From assembly GCF_018476885.1 (NCBI RefSeq), contig NZ_JAHCVJ010000003.1, positions 1-64,000 on the forward strand: 64,000 nt of DNA. Reading direction: 5' to 3'. Both the position numbers and the translations under genes were made by a program. The notes beneath the pieces are model-generated. The model did not search any database. It was not told where the DNA came from and saw only the letters and a program-made list of their open reading frames with translations. Source of the DNA: Geoanaerobacter pelophilus. GTDB taxonomy: Bacteria; Desulfobacterota; Desulfuromonadia; Geobacterales; DSM-12255. Below are positions 28,801 to 37,638 of the stretch, in pieces. The stretch's first letter is position 1. Each line of letters begins with the position of its first letter.

Positions 28801-31800
28801 GACCAACCACGCGCCGTTGCCCTTGTCGCCAGGACGGTAGAGGAGTTGAACGCACTGGTCGATCTCGGCATCGAGTCGGTGTTATCCGGTAAAGAAGCGC
28901 CCATAACCCATCCAGCACTGCGCGACCGGCTGTTCTATTCGACCAGGCCGCTCGGCAGGGACAGCAAAATAGCCTTTGTCTTCCCCGGCTCCGGCAACCA
29001 CTTCCCCGCGATGGGTCTGGAACTCTCCTCCCGCTGGCCGGCTATCTATCGCCGCCAGGACAGCGAGAACCAGCGCCTGCGCGACCAGTTCCGGCCCGAA
29101 CTGTTCTGGAGCGGCGCACCGTTAGATGAACTCAATAACGACCATAAGGCGGTCATCTTCGGTCAGGTGGCCACTGGTTGCGCCGTGAGCGACATTGTCC
29201 GGAGTTTCGGCGTAGAGCCACAGTCGGTGATCGGCTACAGCCTGGGAGAATCGGCCGGGCTGTTCGCCCTCCGCGCCTGGAAGGATCGGGACCTGATGTT
29301 CTCCCGGATGAACGCCTCCACCCTGTTCACCAGGGATCTTGCCGGAGAGTGCCGGGCAGCCAGGAAGGCCTGGGGACTCCCTGATGGCAAGGAGGTCGCC
29401 TGGAGCATCGGCGTGGTTGAGGCGACGGCCCGTGAGGTGCGCCATGCCCTGCGGACCACGGCCCATGTCTACCTGTTGATCGTCAACACCCCGGACGAGT
29501 GCGTCATCGGCGGCGATGCCAAGGGCGTCAAGCGGATGGTCGCTATGCTCGGCTGCCGCTTTCACCCCCTGGCCGGAGTCACCACGGTCCACTGCGAGGT
29601 GGCAAAGGAAGTTGCGGAGCCGTATCACGACCTGCATCTCTTCAACACCAAGGCTCCTGCCAATATCACCTTCTACAGCGGCGCCAGGGGCCGTTCCTAC
29701 GACGTGACCCGCGACAGCGCGGCCGACGCCATCCTGGCCCAGGCGGTCGAAGGGATCGATTTCCCGGCAGTGGTCAACTCGGCCTATGATGCCGGAGTGC
29801 GGCTGTTCCTGGAGATGGGGCCGGGCAGTTCCTGCAGCAGGATGATCTACCGAATCCTGGAGGGGCGCCCCCATCTGGCTCGTTCAGCCTGTTACCAGGG
29901 TCAGGACGCGGCATCGCTTGTAGTCCGGATGCTGGCCAATCTGGTTAGCGAGCGAGTGGCGCTTGATCTGGCCCCGCTTTTTCAAGAACCAGCGATCCGT
30001 ACAGCATCAACGTCGACCGGCTCTGTTGTGCAGCTTGTCATCGGCGGCAAACCGTTTAGCCCGCCCAAACAACCTCAAGGCAAACCAGCGCCTGCTGTCC
30101 GGCAACCGGTGGCTGCTAAGCCGACACTATCGGTTGCGCCGCAAGAGCCTCCTCGGATTCCGGCATCACAAGTCGCTGAACCGACCCACGATCCGCTACT
30201 CCGCGAGCTGGCAGCGTCCCAGGAAGCGCAGATCAAGGCACACGAGGCCTTTCTCCGGTTGAGCGACTCCCTTGCCAAATCCATGGCCGATGCCATTGCC
30301 TTGCAGATGTCCCTGCAGGACGAACCTGGTGGTGAGCTCCCCATGGAAGCCCCGGCAATGCCGGCAGTTGCCCCTGCCCCGCTGTCAACACCGGCAAAAA
30401 AAGCAGTATTTGACCGGGAGCTCTGCCTGGAATTTGCCCGCGGGTCCGTTGCCAAGATGCTCGGCCCTTCTTTCAGCGAGGCCGACACCTTCCCGACCCG
30501 GGTCCGGCTCCCGGACGAGCCGCTGATGCTGGTGGACCGGATCGTTACCCTTGAAGGGGAAGCCAGATCCATGACCAACGGCCGAGTGGTCACCGAACAC
30601 GACATCCACCCAGGCGCCTGGTACCTGGATGGCGGCCGGATACCGACCTGCATCGCCGTGGAAGCAGGTCAGGCCGACCTGTTCCTTTCCGGCTATCTCG
30701 GCATCGATTTCATCACCCGCGGCCTGGCGGTCTACCGGCTGCTGGACGCGGTGGTCACCTTTCACCGCGGGCTGCCGGGACCGGGCGACACCATCCATTA
30801 CGACATCCGGATCGAGCGGTTCTTCCGCCAGGGGGACACCTGGCTGTTCCGTTTCCGGTTCGACGCCACGGTCAACAACGAACCGCTGCTCACCATGCGC
30901 GACGGTTGTGCCGGTTTCTTCTCCGAGGAAGAGCTGGCAGCCGGCAAGGGGATCGTCCGCCCGGCCCTTGACCTCCGCCCCACATCCGGCATCCGCCCTG
31001 CGGACTGGCAGGAGCTGGTGCCGATGGCACGGGAGAGCTACAGCGCCGGGCAGCTGGACCGTCTCCGGCAGGGGGACCTGGCAGGCTGCTTCGGTGACCG
31101 GTTCGCCGGACTCGCCATTTCCGACCCCCTGACCATACCGGGCAACCTGATGCGGCTGGTGCACCGGGTGAACGAGATTGACCCGACCGGCGGCAGGTAC
31201 GGCCTGGGGATCATCCGCGCTGAAGCTGATATCAAGCCGGACGACTGGTTCCTCACCTGCCATTTCGTCGATGACCGGGTCATGCCCGGCACCCTGATGT
31301 ACGAATGCTGCATGCACACCCTCCGGATCTTCCTACTCAGGATGGGCTGGGTGGCAGAGGCAGAACGCTCCGTGTGGGAGCCGGTTCCGGGCATCGCCAG
31401 CGGGCTCCGCTGCCGCGGCCAGGTACTGGAAACAACCAAAGTGGCCGGGTACGAGGTCAGCATCCGCGAGCTCGGCTATGGTCCGGAGCCGTACGCCATC
31501 TGCGATGCCCTGATGTATGCCGATGGCCGCCCGATCGTCGAGATCACCAACATGTCGGTCCGGCTCACCGGCACCACTCAAGAGCAGTTGGCGGCATTGT
31601 GGAGCGCACCTGCTGCAGATATCACAAAGCCTGCCATCTACACCAAGGAACAGATCCTTGCCTACAGCAACGGCAAACCGTCGCTAGGGTTCGGCGAGCC
31701 GTACCGGATCTTCGACTCCGGCCGGAAGATCGCCCGGCTCCCTGGCCCACCGTTCCAGTTCATGGACCGGATAACCGGGCTGGCCGGGGAACCATGGCAG

Positions 31801-32697
31801 ATGACCGCCGGTGCCATGGCCGAAGCCCAATACGATCTGCCAGCTGATGCCTGGTTTTTTACTGCAGAGCGGCAACCGGCCATGCCGTTCGCCGTGCTGC
31901 TTGAGGCAGCGCTCCAGCCCTGCGGCTGGCTGGCCGCCTATGTCGGCTCGGCCCTCACTTCGCCGGTAGATCTGTCCTTCCGCAATCTGGGAGGGAGCGC
32001 CATCCAGCACCGGCCGGTGACGCCTGACAGTGGCACCCTCACTGCGGTTGCCACCATGAAGAAGGTTGCCACCAGTGGCGGCATGATCATCCAGGAATTC
32101 GATTTCAGTGTGGCCGACCGCAGCGGGCTCGTCTACAACGGCGAGACCATGTTCGGTTTCTTCTCCAGAGAGGCGCTGGCCAACCAGGTCGGCATCCGCG
32201 ACGCCAATCCGTATCAGCCCACTGCTGCCGAGCTTGATCGAGGCAGTTCTCTCCCCTACCCTGAACAGCCGCCGTTCCCGGAAAAAACTTTGCGGATGAT
32301 CGACCGGATCGAGCTGTTCGTCCCTGACGGTGGACCGGCAGGGCTTGGCTACATCCGCGGCATCAAAGATGTCGATCCTGACGAATGGTTCTTCAAGGCC
32401 CACTTTTTCGAAGACCCGGTGACCCCCGGCTCGCTCGGCCTCGAATCGTTCCTGCAACTGCTCAAATATGCTGCCCATGAACGTTTCGGCATGCCGAAAG
32501 CCGCTGTCATCGCCCTTGGCGCAAGGCACCGCTGGCTGTACCGCGGCCAGATCGTTCCAAGCAACAGCCGCGTTACTGTGGAGGCCTGGATCACCGCAAC
32601 CGATGAGCAGGCACGCACCCTGACCGCCGACGGGTTCCTGTCGGTCGATGGCAAAATGATCTACCAGATGAACCAGTTCACTGTAGTTGTGGAGTAG
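25843..32697 (+). CDS. pfaC: PfaB/PfaC fusion: KS-CLF-AT-(double hot-dog DH)x2
   Basis: 2284 residues. The first KS (about 5-450) has C194 in LDAACASSL plus ECHATGTPVGD and KSNIGHLLTAAG. The second KS-like unit (about 465-920) has TISSEENSG where Cys should be, so it is a chain-length-factor-like decoy. The AT (about 1040-1360) starts FPGSGNHFPAMG and has S1133 in GYSLGES; it replaces a separate PfaB. The rest holds four hot-dog folds, i.e. two FabA-like dehydratases: one ends TCHFVDDRVMPGTL and the other KAHFFEDPVTPGSLGLESF. These introduce and isomerise double bonds. This layout corresponds to myxobacterial Pfa3 rather than the split PfaB/PfaC of Shewanella. No AGPAT domain is seen at the end. 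oleA starts seven bases after the stop. Confidence 0.92.
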   Translation: MKNARGSSVAIVGIGGIYPDAHDLGRFWDNISNARSAAREVPDGRWQIPVDVAYDPEVGKPDHVYSRRGCFINEIPPLADLSGLAIDTALLADLDPLFHLLLHAGKRAFDDAITEKLNRDRIGVIIGNLALPSEKSTLLTRQWLGKSFEEALLGTSSDAVATDPLNRYVAGLPAGILAHALGLGGGSFTLDAACASSLYAVKLAMDELLEGRCDAMLTGGLSRPDPLYTQMGFSQLRALSKKGICAPFDATGDGLVVGEGAGIFLLKRTEDAVAHGDRIYGVIRAVGVANDVGGSLLAPMSEGQLRAMRAAYAKAGWSPSDVDLIECHATGTPVGDATEVASLRELWSESAAEPGRCVIGSVKSNIGHLLTAAGAAALTKVLLSMQQETLPPTAGFNAPQPGMELDNSPFTVLKEQAAWNRRREGVPRRAAVSAFGFGGINAHLLVEEWLPETEIQTNQTTNSDNRPLIAVVGMDARFGPWSSLRSYQERVLGHDSSMQPTPPTNWWGAQNNQWFKNEGLESTPFAGFFLGDVQVPTEKFRIPPREMEEMLPQQLVMLQSAAAAMEDAGLDRDDNLNSSVLIGIALDLNSTNFSYRWSLAERAKGWAVKAGSEISAGDMAEWTKSLRDAAGPALTANRTMGALGSVVASRIAREFRVGGPSFTISSEENSGIKALETAVRLLQKGETDRALVGAVDMAGDIRAVLGHHAVRPLSRSGRGVPFDAQADGSLIGEGAAAVVLKRLEDAERDGDRIYAVIRGIGSSSGTTLLPGSDAYCRAVEMAYRDAGAGSSVDYLEAAASGHPAEDRMEAKALAALFAKTKGTTPRRCSISSVKGDIGHCGAASGLASFVRGCLALYQEIIPGCRGIEAPAAELSAIQQLTLPDSPRYWLRNRADGPRRAGISSFSIDGSCSHLILEGWERLPTQAEQERIAPTGRLNEYLFAVAGENGSELHQELELLKKRCSAAADLELPSLARQCYERLTAKGDQPRAVALVARTVEELNALVDLGIESVLSGKEAPITHPALRDRLFYSTRPLGRDSKIAFVFPGSGNHFPAMGLELSSRWPAIYRRQDSENQRLRDQFRPELFWSGAPLDELNNDHKAVIFGQVATGCAVSDIVRSFGVEPQSVIGYSLGESAGLFALRAWKDRDLMFSRMNASTLFTRDLAGECRAARKAWGLPDGKEVAWSIGVVEATAREVRHALRTTAHVYLLIVNTPDECVIGGDAKGVKRMVAMLGCRFHPLAGVTTVHCEVAKEVAEPYHDLHLFNTKAPANITFYSGARGRSYDVTRDSAADAILAQAVEGIDFPAVVNSAYDAGVRLFLEMGPGSSCSRMIYRILEGRPHLARSACYQGQDAASLVVRMLANLVSERVALDLAPLFQEPAIRTASTSTGSVVQLVIGGKPFSPPKQPQGKPAPAVRQPVAAKPTLSVAPQEPPRIPASQVAEPTHDPLLRELAASQEAQIKAHEAFLRLSDSLAKSMADAIALQMSLQDEPGGELPMEAPAMPAVAPAPLSTPAKKAVFDRELCLEFARGSVAKMLGPSFSEADTFPTRVRLPDEPLMLVDRIVTLEGEARSMTNGRVVTEHDIHPGAWYLDGGRIPTCIAVEAGQADLFLSGYLGIDFITRGLAVYRLLDAVVTFHRGLPGPGDTIHYDIRIERFFRQGDTWLFRFRFDATVNNEPLLTMRDGCAGFFSEEELAAGKGIVRPALDLRPTSGIRPADWQELVPMARESYSAGQLDRLRQGDLAGCFGDRFAGLAISDPLTIPGNLMRLVHRVNEIDPTGGRYGLGIIRAEADIKPDDWFLTCHFVDDRVMPGTLMYECCMHTLRIFLLRMGWVAEAERSVWEPVPGIASGLRCRGQVLETTKVAGYEVSIRELGYGPEPYAICDALMYADGRPIVEITNMSVRLTGTTQEQLAALWSAPAADITKPAIYTKEQILAYSNGKPSLGFGEPYRIFDSGRKIARLPGPPFQFMDRITGLAGEPWQMTAGAMAEAQYDLPADAWFFTAERQPAMPFAVLLEAALQPCGWLAAYVGSALTSPVDLSFRNLGGSAIQHRPVTPDSGTLTAVATMKKVATSGGMIIQEFDFSVADRSGLVYNGETMFGFFSREALANQVGIRDANPYQPTAAELDRGSSLPYPEQPPFPEKTLRMIDRIELFVPDGGPAGLGYIRGIKDVDPDEWFFKAHFFEDPVTPGSLGLESFLQLLKYAAHERFGMPKAAVIALGARHRWLYRGQIVPSNSRVTVEAWITATDEQARTLTADGFLSVDGKMIYQMNQFTVVVE

Positions 32698-32703
32698 AAA
32701 CGG

Positions 32704-33747
32704 ATGAAGTATTCCAAGGTTTTCATAGAGTCCCTCGGCTACGAACTCGGGCCGGTGGTGGTCACATCGTCGGAACTGGAAGCTCGGCTGGAGCCGCTTT
32801 ACAAGGCACTCCGCTTCATTCCGGGCCAGTTGCAGGCACTTACCGGCATCCGCGAGCGGCGCTGGTGGGAACCGGGCTATCCGCTCTCCAAAGGGGCGAT
32901 CGCTGCGGCCAAAAAGGCGCTTCATTCGAGCGGGGTTTCCCCAGCCGATATCGGCGCGCTGATCTACACCGGAGTCTGCCGGGAGCAGTTCGAGCCGGCC
33001 ACTGCCTGCAAAGTGGCTGCCGGGCTCGATATAAAAGGAAACTGCGCCATCTTCGATATCTCCAACGCCTGCCTCGGGGTGCTGAACGGCATCCTGGAGG
33101 TGGCCAACCGGATTGAACTCGGCCAGATCAGGGCCGGGCTGGTGGTATCCTGCGAAAGCGCCCGTGAGATCAACGACATCATGATCGCCGCCATGCTGGA
33201 GGAACGGAGCATGGAGCATTTTGCCGTATCCCTGGCAACCCTTACCGGTGGCTCCGGTGCTGTGGCGGTGCTGCTTAGCGACGGTTCGTTTTCGGGTGCG
33301 GAAAAGCGGAGGCTGGTCGGCGGGGTTACCCAGGCAGCCCCGGAACACCACGATCTATGCCTCTGGGGGGTGACCCCTGATGGCCGGGGCGGCTACAGCC
33401 AGTCGATGCGCACCGACGCGGTGAGTGTCATGAATTTCGGGGTGGAACTGGGCCGCAGGACCTGGGCCGCGCTGCTCCACGAGCTGAAATGGCAGACCGC
33501 CGAAGTGGACCGGATCATCTGCCACCAGGTCGGTTCGGCCCACCAGAGCGCCATCCTCAAGACCCTGGGAATACCTGATGACCGGGACTTCACCACCTTT
33601 GAATACCTGGGGAACATGGGGACCGTGTCGCTGCCGCTGACCATGGCAGTAGCCGAGGAGCGCGACATGCTGGAACCGAGGCAGAAAGTCGCCCTGCTGG
33701 GGATCGGCAGCGGCTTGAACTGTTTAATGTTAGGAGTCCAGTGGTGA
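32704..33747 (+). CDS. oleA: OleA, head-to-head acyl condensing thiolase
   Basis: 347 residues of the KAS III / thiolase fold. Predicted catalytic residues are C123 (SNACLGV), H274 (ICHQVGS) and N304 (YLGNMGT), the triad used by OleA. OleA condenses two acyl chains into a 2-alkyl-3-keto acid, the first step to long-chain olefins. FabH-like alternatives are less likely because oleB follows directly, overlapping by seven bases, and oleC/oleD are in the same locus. It sits seven bases after the PUFA synthase gene, which suggests the Pfa product is its substrate. Confidence 0.93.
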   Translation: MKYSKVFIESLGYELGPVVVTSSELEARLEPLYKALRFIPGQLQALTGIRERRWWEPGYPLSKGAIAAAKKALHSSGVSPADIGALIYTGVCREQFEPATACKVAAGLDIKGNCAIFDISNACLGVLNGILEVANRIELGQIRAGLVVSCESAREINDIMIAAMLEERSMEHFAVSLATLTGGSGAVAVLLSDGSFSGAEKRRLVGGVTQAAPEHHDLCLWGVTPDGRGGYSQSMRTDAVSVMNFGVELGRRTWAALLHELKWQTAEVDRIICHQVGSAHQSAILKTLGIPDDRDFTTFEYLGNMGTVSLPLTMAVAEERDMLEPRQKVALLGIGSGLNCLMLGVQW

Positions 33748-34631
33748 CAACCGCTTTCAAAGCCGAATACCCCTTTACCAGCAACTACCTCGACCTCGAC
33801 GGCCTCCGCTACCACTACCTCGACGAGGGGAACGGGCCGCCGGTGGTCATGGTCCATGGCAACCCGTCCTGGTCGTTCTACTACCGCAACCTGGTGCTGG
33901 CGCTCCGGGGCAGCCGGCGCTGTATCGTGCCGGACCATATCGGCTGCGGCCTCTCGGACAAGCCTGGTGACGACCGTTACGACTACACCCTCTCCCGCCG
34001 GGTGAACGATCTCAACCGCTTGATCGACCATCTCGACCTGCAGGAGAAGATCACCCTGGTGGTGCATGACTGGGGCGGAATGATCGCCATGGCCTGGGCA
34101 ATTCTCCACCCGGAGCGGATCGAGCGGATCGTGGTGCTGAATACCGGCGCCTTCCACCTCCCGGAAGAGAAACCGTTTCCTCTGGGGTTGCGCATCTGCC
34201 GCGATACCGTTATCGGCACCCTGCTGGTGCGCGGCTGCAACGCCTTTGCCAGGGGCGCGGCCAGGGTCGGCTGCAAACGGAACCCGATGACTCCGGAACT
34301 GCAGCGTCTCTACTGCCTCCCCTACGACTCATGGCAGAACCGGATCGCCACTCTCCGCTTCGTGCAGGATATCCCGCTGACACCCGGAGACAAGGGATAT
34401 GACATCGTCTCTGCCGTGTCTGAAGGTATTGCCCAATTCCAAGAGCTGCCGATGCTGATCGTCTGGGGCGAGCTGGATTTCGTTTTCGACCGCCATTTCC
34501 TGGCTGAGTGGCAGCAACGCTTCCCCAATGCCGAGGTCCACTCCTACCCCGACTGCGGCCACTACATCCTCGAAGACGCCAAGGACGAGGTCGTGCCGTT
34601 GATTGCTGAATTCATCCAGAGATCCGCCTGA
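33741..34631 (+). CDS. oleB: OleB, alpha/beta-hydrolase (beta-lactone decarboxylase type)
   Basis: 296 residues of the haloalkane-dehalogenase-like alpha/beta-hydrolase fold. The oxyanion region is VMVHGNPSWSFYYRN, the nucleophile D110 lies in VVHDWGGMIA, and the His in GHYILEDA. In Ole systems this enzyme decarboxylates the beta-lactone from OleC to the cis-olefin. GTG 33741 is used, with TAGGAG upstream. The next plus-strand ole gene is 6 kb away. No intrinsic terminator is visible in the 61 bases before the convergent regulator gene. Confidence 0.92.
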   Translation: MVTTAFKAEYPFTSNYLDLDGLRYHYLDEGNGPPVVMVHGNPSWSFYYRNLVLALRGSRRCIVPDHIGCGLSDKPGDDRYDYTLSRRVNDLNRLIDHLDLQEKITLVVHDWGGMIAMAWAILHPERIERIVVLNTGAFHLPEEKPFPLGLRICRDTVIGTLLVRGCNAFARGAARVGCKRNPMTPELQRLYCLPYDSWQNRIATLRFVQDIPLTPGDKGYDIVSAVSEGIAQFQELPMLIVWGELDFVFDRHFLAEWQQRFPNAEVHSYPDCGHYILEDAKDEVVPLIAEFIQRSA

Positions 34632-34692
34632 AGCTGCTGAACTCACCTGTCTGATCGCCGAGCTGGTTGATTCCATAGCCGACGGTGGCAGG

Positions 34693-35061
34693 CTATCGAA
34701 GTGCCTCCTCGACACTTTTGTAGAGACCGGGGATATCCCCTTTGCAGATATAGCCCTGAACTCCATGATCTGTAGCCAAGGCTCTCAGTATCCCTTCATC
34801 GTTGGAAGAGTAGAAGAGTATTGGTATCCGCCGCTCCCTGCACCACGGCTTGATAAGAGTAACCAGGTTTTCACCGGAAAGAGCCGGCATGTTGACGTCA
34901 AGCAGCACCAGATCTGGTTGCACGCTCTTCACGTAGTTGGTTGCTCCGAATGACCCCTGATAAGTCACCACCTCAAGCGCTCCGCTCTCCAACAACGCTT
35001 TGCTGGTATAGAGATGAAGTTCTTCATCATCGATTATCAATACCTTTTTTTTATCCTGCAT
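34693..35061 (-). CDS. single-domain response regulator
   Basis: 122 residues, receiver domain only: acidic pocket IIDDEE (residues 9-14), phosphoacceptor D55 in LVLLDVNMP, and conserved Ser and Lys (YSSND; ICKGD). There is no output domain, so it must act by protein contact or in a phosphorelay. AGGGGAGAG precedes the ATG. It lies 15 bases after the histidine kinase gene, in the same direction, and is its likely partner. Confidence 0.9.
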   Translation of the reverse strand: MQDKKKVLIIDDEELHLYTSKALLESGALEVVTYQGSFGATNYVKSVQPDLVLLDVNMPALSGENLVTLIKPWCRERRIPILFYSSNDEGILRALATDHGVQGYICKGDIPGLYKSVEEALR

Positions 35062-35076
35062 TGCTCTCCCCTTTAT

Positions 35077-36246
35077 TTAATGGTGTCGCATCGGTGCGGA
35101 AACGATAAATCGGGTTCCCTTGCCCCGAGCGCTGGTAACTGTAATTTCTCCCCCAATGAGCCTGGTGAGGTTTCGGCTGATTGCCAACCCGAGTCCCGTC
35201 CCTACATGGGTTTTAACTGCTGGATCCTCGAGCTGGCCGAAAGGGGTAAAAAGCAAATGGAGGTCTTTCTGATCGATACCAATACCGGTATCGCTTACTT
35301 CAATTTCAAATTGTTCGTCGCTAACGGCGAGTGCAATGTCAATGGCCCCTTCGTCGGTAAATTTTGCCGCATTGCTGGTAAGATTCGTGATGATCTGTCG
35401 CAGTTTGATCGGATCGGACATGACGTTAACCGGACAGTCCGGTCCGTTGACAGTGACGATGACCGGCTTGTCCCCCACAAGGATACGGGTAGTCTCCGCA
35501 ATCTCGCTCAAAAGCGGCATGACATCGATAGCCTGAAACGTCACCTCCATTTTCCCCGCTTCGATCTTGGACAGATCAAGGATGTTGGTTATGATCCCCC
35601 TCAGGTTGGTTGCAGTGGTCAGCATAAGCGAGAGACGCTCCCGTACCTGTTCGAGCGATCCCTTGCCGGCCGCAATCCTCAAGAGCTCGGCCAGCCCAAC
35701 AATGGCGTTCACCGGAGAGCGGAGTTCATGGGTGACATTGGCAAGAAATTGGGTTTTGATTTGGTTGAGCCTTTCAAGTTCCTCAGCACGGGCCGTTGCA
35801 ATCTCTTTAAGCAGTACACTTCTACTCAGGGCATTACCCTGCTGGGTCACCAACTGCTTGACCGACAGTATCCCCAGGTAGTAACCGTCACCGTCAGTTA
35901 CAATGATCTCGTCGTAAATATCCTTCGGCTGGCGGGCAAATGCCTTCTCAATAACCATTTCAAGAGCCTCGTCCCGAAAAACCGTCAGCGGGACCGAGTC
36001 GGCTATGCCTATGATCGGATGTCGCGCATGGAGTTCGTAGCCGAACCTTTTTGAGAGGGTATAGAACAGCTTCATCCGTGTAATCAATCCAACCGGCCTG
36101 TTCCCATCAACCACTGCCATGGCATCCAAAAGAGGATTACTGGAAAACCAGTCGTACACGCTGCTCACAACAACCTGAGGCTGCACCTGATCACGACAGA
36201 TGATCAAATCGCCGGCAACAGATGCCATGCTCTCAGCATCTACCAT
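35077..36246 (-). CDS. cytosolic CBS-domain sensor histidine kinase
   Basis: 389 residues from ATG 36246 (AAGGGGG six to seven bases upstream; a GTG at 36270 is less likely). Residues about 15-150 form a CBS-like pair (AVVDGNRPVGLITRMKLF and IIVTDGDGYYLGILSVKQLV), then a coiled coil, then a HisKA domain with H173 in VTHELRSPVN and a HATPase domain with N-box (NLTSNAAKF), DTGIGI and GTGLGLAIS. No transmembrane segment, so the signal is probably a cytosolic nucleotide or small molecule (inference). It is paired with the receiver gene downstream and lies inside the split ole locus on the opposite strand. Confidence 0.88.
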   Translation of the reverse strand: MVDAESMASVAGDLIICRDQVQPQVVVSSVYDWFSSNPLLDAMAVVDGNRPVGLITRMKLFYTLSKRFGYELHARHPIIGIADSVPLTVFRDEALEMVIEKAFARQPKDIYDEIIVTDGDGYYLGILSVKQLVTQQGNALSRSVLLKEIATARAEELERLNQIKTQFLANVTHELRSPVNAIVGLAELLRIAAGKGSLEQVRERLSLMLTTATNLRGIITNILDLSKIEAGKMEVTFQAIDVMPLLSEIAETTRILVGDKPVIVTVNGPDCPVNVMSDPIKLRQIITNLTSNAAKFTDEGAIDIALAVSDEQFEIEVSDTGIGIDQKDLHLLFTPFGQLEDPAVKTHVGTGLGLAISRNLTRLIGGEITVTSARGKGTRFIVSAPMRHH

Positions 36247-36460
36247 GCAATCCCCCTTGCCACTAACCACCTATGCGCATCTGAACTAAACATTTCACCT
36301 TACCGACCTTTACTGGCAGGATATTAGACAGTCATTGCAATCTGGTTAATGCCGTGTAACGATCAGGTGACAGCAGCTGCCCTCTGCAGCAAGCATTGTA
36401 TAAATCGAGCCAACACCCATTTAATTTCAGCATGTTACATCTCTCATTAAGCCTTTCACC

Positions 36461-36489
36461 TTGACTTTTGAACTACCATGGGTTATTGT
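36461..36489 (+). promoter_or_regulatory. promoter of the riboswitch leader
   Basis: -35 TTGACT (36461-36466), 17-base spacer, -10 TATTGT (36484-36489). The predicted start near 36496 is about 20 bases before the aptamer. Confidence 0.6.
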
Positions 36490-36513
36490 CACGAAACTTA
36501 ATACACGCTTGGC

Positions 36514-36600
36514 CTGATACACGATAATACTAAACCATCCGCGAGGATGGGACGGAAAGCCTACAGGGTCTCACCGAGACAGCCGGGTCGCCGAAATATC
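36514..36600 (+). ncRNA. GEMM-Ib riboswitch aptamer (3',3'-cGAMP type)
   Basis: The core has the GEMM architecture: CCATCC-GCGA-GGATGG stem with a GNRA tetraloop, the GGGACGGAAAGCCTACAGGG joining region with tetraloop receptor, and the GTCTC-ACC-GAGAC stem. The ligand-selecting position just before CTAAACC is A (36529). In c-di-GMP aptamers this base is G; in the Geobacter cGAMP-responsive class it is A. The surrounding bases also match my memory of Geobacter cGAMP riboswitches closely. Ligand identity is inferred from that base, not shown. Confidence 0.88.
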
Positions 36601-36630
36601 CTTTGATATCTCGGCGACCCGGCTTTTTTT
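36582..36630 (+). terminator. riboswitch-controlled terminator (expression platform)
   Basis: The 3' side of the aptamer (36582-36600) pairs with 36605-36623 over 19 bases with one mismatch, loop CTTT, followed by seven T. Because the terminator takes the strand needed to close the aptamer, ligand binding should favour read-through, i.e. an ON switch. Confidence 0.85.
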
Positions 36631-36693
36631 ATGGTTTCACCATTCAACACCGGCCACAGATGCCGTACCTAAACAGATGATTACGGAGGATAT

Positions 36694-37554
36694 ATGACTA
36701 ACATGAGTAAAAAGATCCAGGAGATGGCAGTTTTTATCGAATTTCTCGTCGGTTCGGGACTGGCGATCTTCTTCCACCTGGTGCTGCACAACGAGCAGGC
36801 CGCCTACCTGATCTTCGGCCTTGGTATCCTGCTGTCACTGTTCACCTACCTGGTGCGTCAGGATATCGAGACAACCAAGTCGCACCTGATCGACAAGTAT
36901 CATGAGGCCCACGAGATCCCGTTTGCCCTGGCTCAGATCAGCGATGCCGAGTGCAAGGCAAAGGCAAGCGAGCTGATCGCCAGCACCCTGAAGAGCATCA
37001 TGATCCTGCAGAACGGCTACATCCCGCTGGATGAGATCGAATTCTACCTTGAAGGGGCCAGACTCTCGGACCAGTCGGTAAGCCAGATCAAGGCGGTGGA
37101 CCCGCTGACCTCGGGCTGGCTGAGCCGCGGGGCGCTGATTAATTTCTACCAGGCAAACCTGCGCGCCATCAACCGCGGGGTCACCGTCACCCGGATCTTT
37201 GTCACCAGCCGCGAAGAGCTGGGCGATAACGACGTACAGAAGGTACTGTTATCTCAGTACAACGACTGCGTTAATGTGCGGATCGCCTTCCGTGACGAGC
37301 TGCCGACCACCTTTGACATCAGCGGCAGGGACACCAACAGTTCCTTTGACTTTGCCATCTATGACGACCGCGGGGTGACCGATGTCTTTGTCCAAACCGG
37401 CAAGTATTACGGCCGGAAGACCTTCCAGCAGTCCGAAGTGGCCAAATATCAGTATCTCTACGAGCTGCTCGAACACAGCGCCCATCCGGTAAGGCTTGAG
37501 AACGACAGGATTGTCCTGGCAAGCGAACAGTATGCCCTGGTCGCGAACGGCTGA
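36694..37554 (+). CDS. membrane protein of unknown function under riboswitch control
   Basis: 286 residues. Two hydrophobic segments at about 13-31 and 36-52 form a hairpin anchor, followed by a cytoplasmic domain of about 230 residues. That domain has a repeated alpha/beta pattern (NRGVTVTRIFV...VNVRIAF...DFAIYDDRGV) resembling phospholipase-D-like folds, but no HKD motif is present, so catalysis is not supported. GGAGG precedes ATG 36694. It is the only gene between the riboswitch and the terminator at 37639-37673, and is therefore the direct target of the cGAMP-type switch. Confidence 0.8.
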   Translation: MTNMSKKIQEMAVFIEFLVGSGLAIFFHLVLHNEQAAYLIFGLGILLSLFTYLVRQDIETTKSHLIDKYHEAHEIPFALAQISDAECKAKASELIASTLKSIMILQNGYIPLDEIEFYLEGARLSDQSVSQIKAVDPLTSGWLSRGALINFYQANLRAINRGVTVTRIFVTSREELGDNDVQKVLLSQYNDCVNVRIAFRDELPTTFDISGRDTNSSFDFAIYDDRGVTDVFVQTGKYYGRKTFQQSEVAKYQYLYELLEHSAHPVRLENDRIVLASEQYALVANG

Positions 37555-37638
37555 TCGGATAATGGCTTGCAGAAGGCGATTCCTCCTGGTACGCAGTAAC
37601 AAACAATATTGATTCGCAGTTTCATTGATAGTACAGTG

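Noticed and set aside
31684-33351. 555-codon minus-strand open frame across the pfaBC/oleA join
   Set aside because: Antisense to two well-supported genes; low-complexity composition and no ribosome site.
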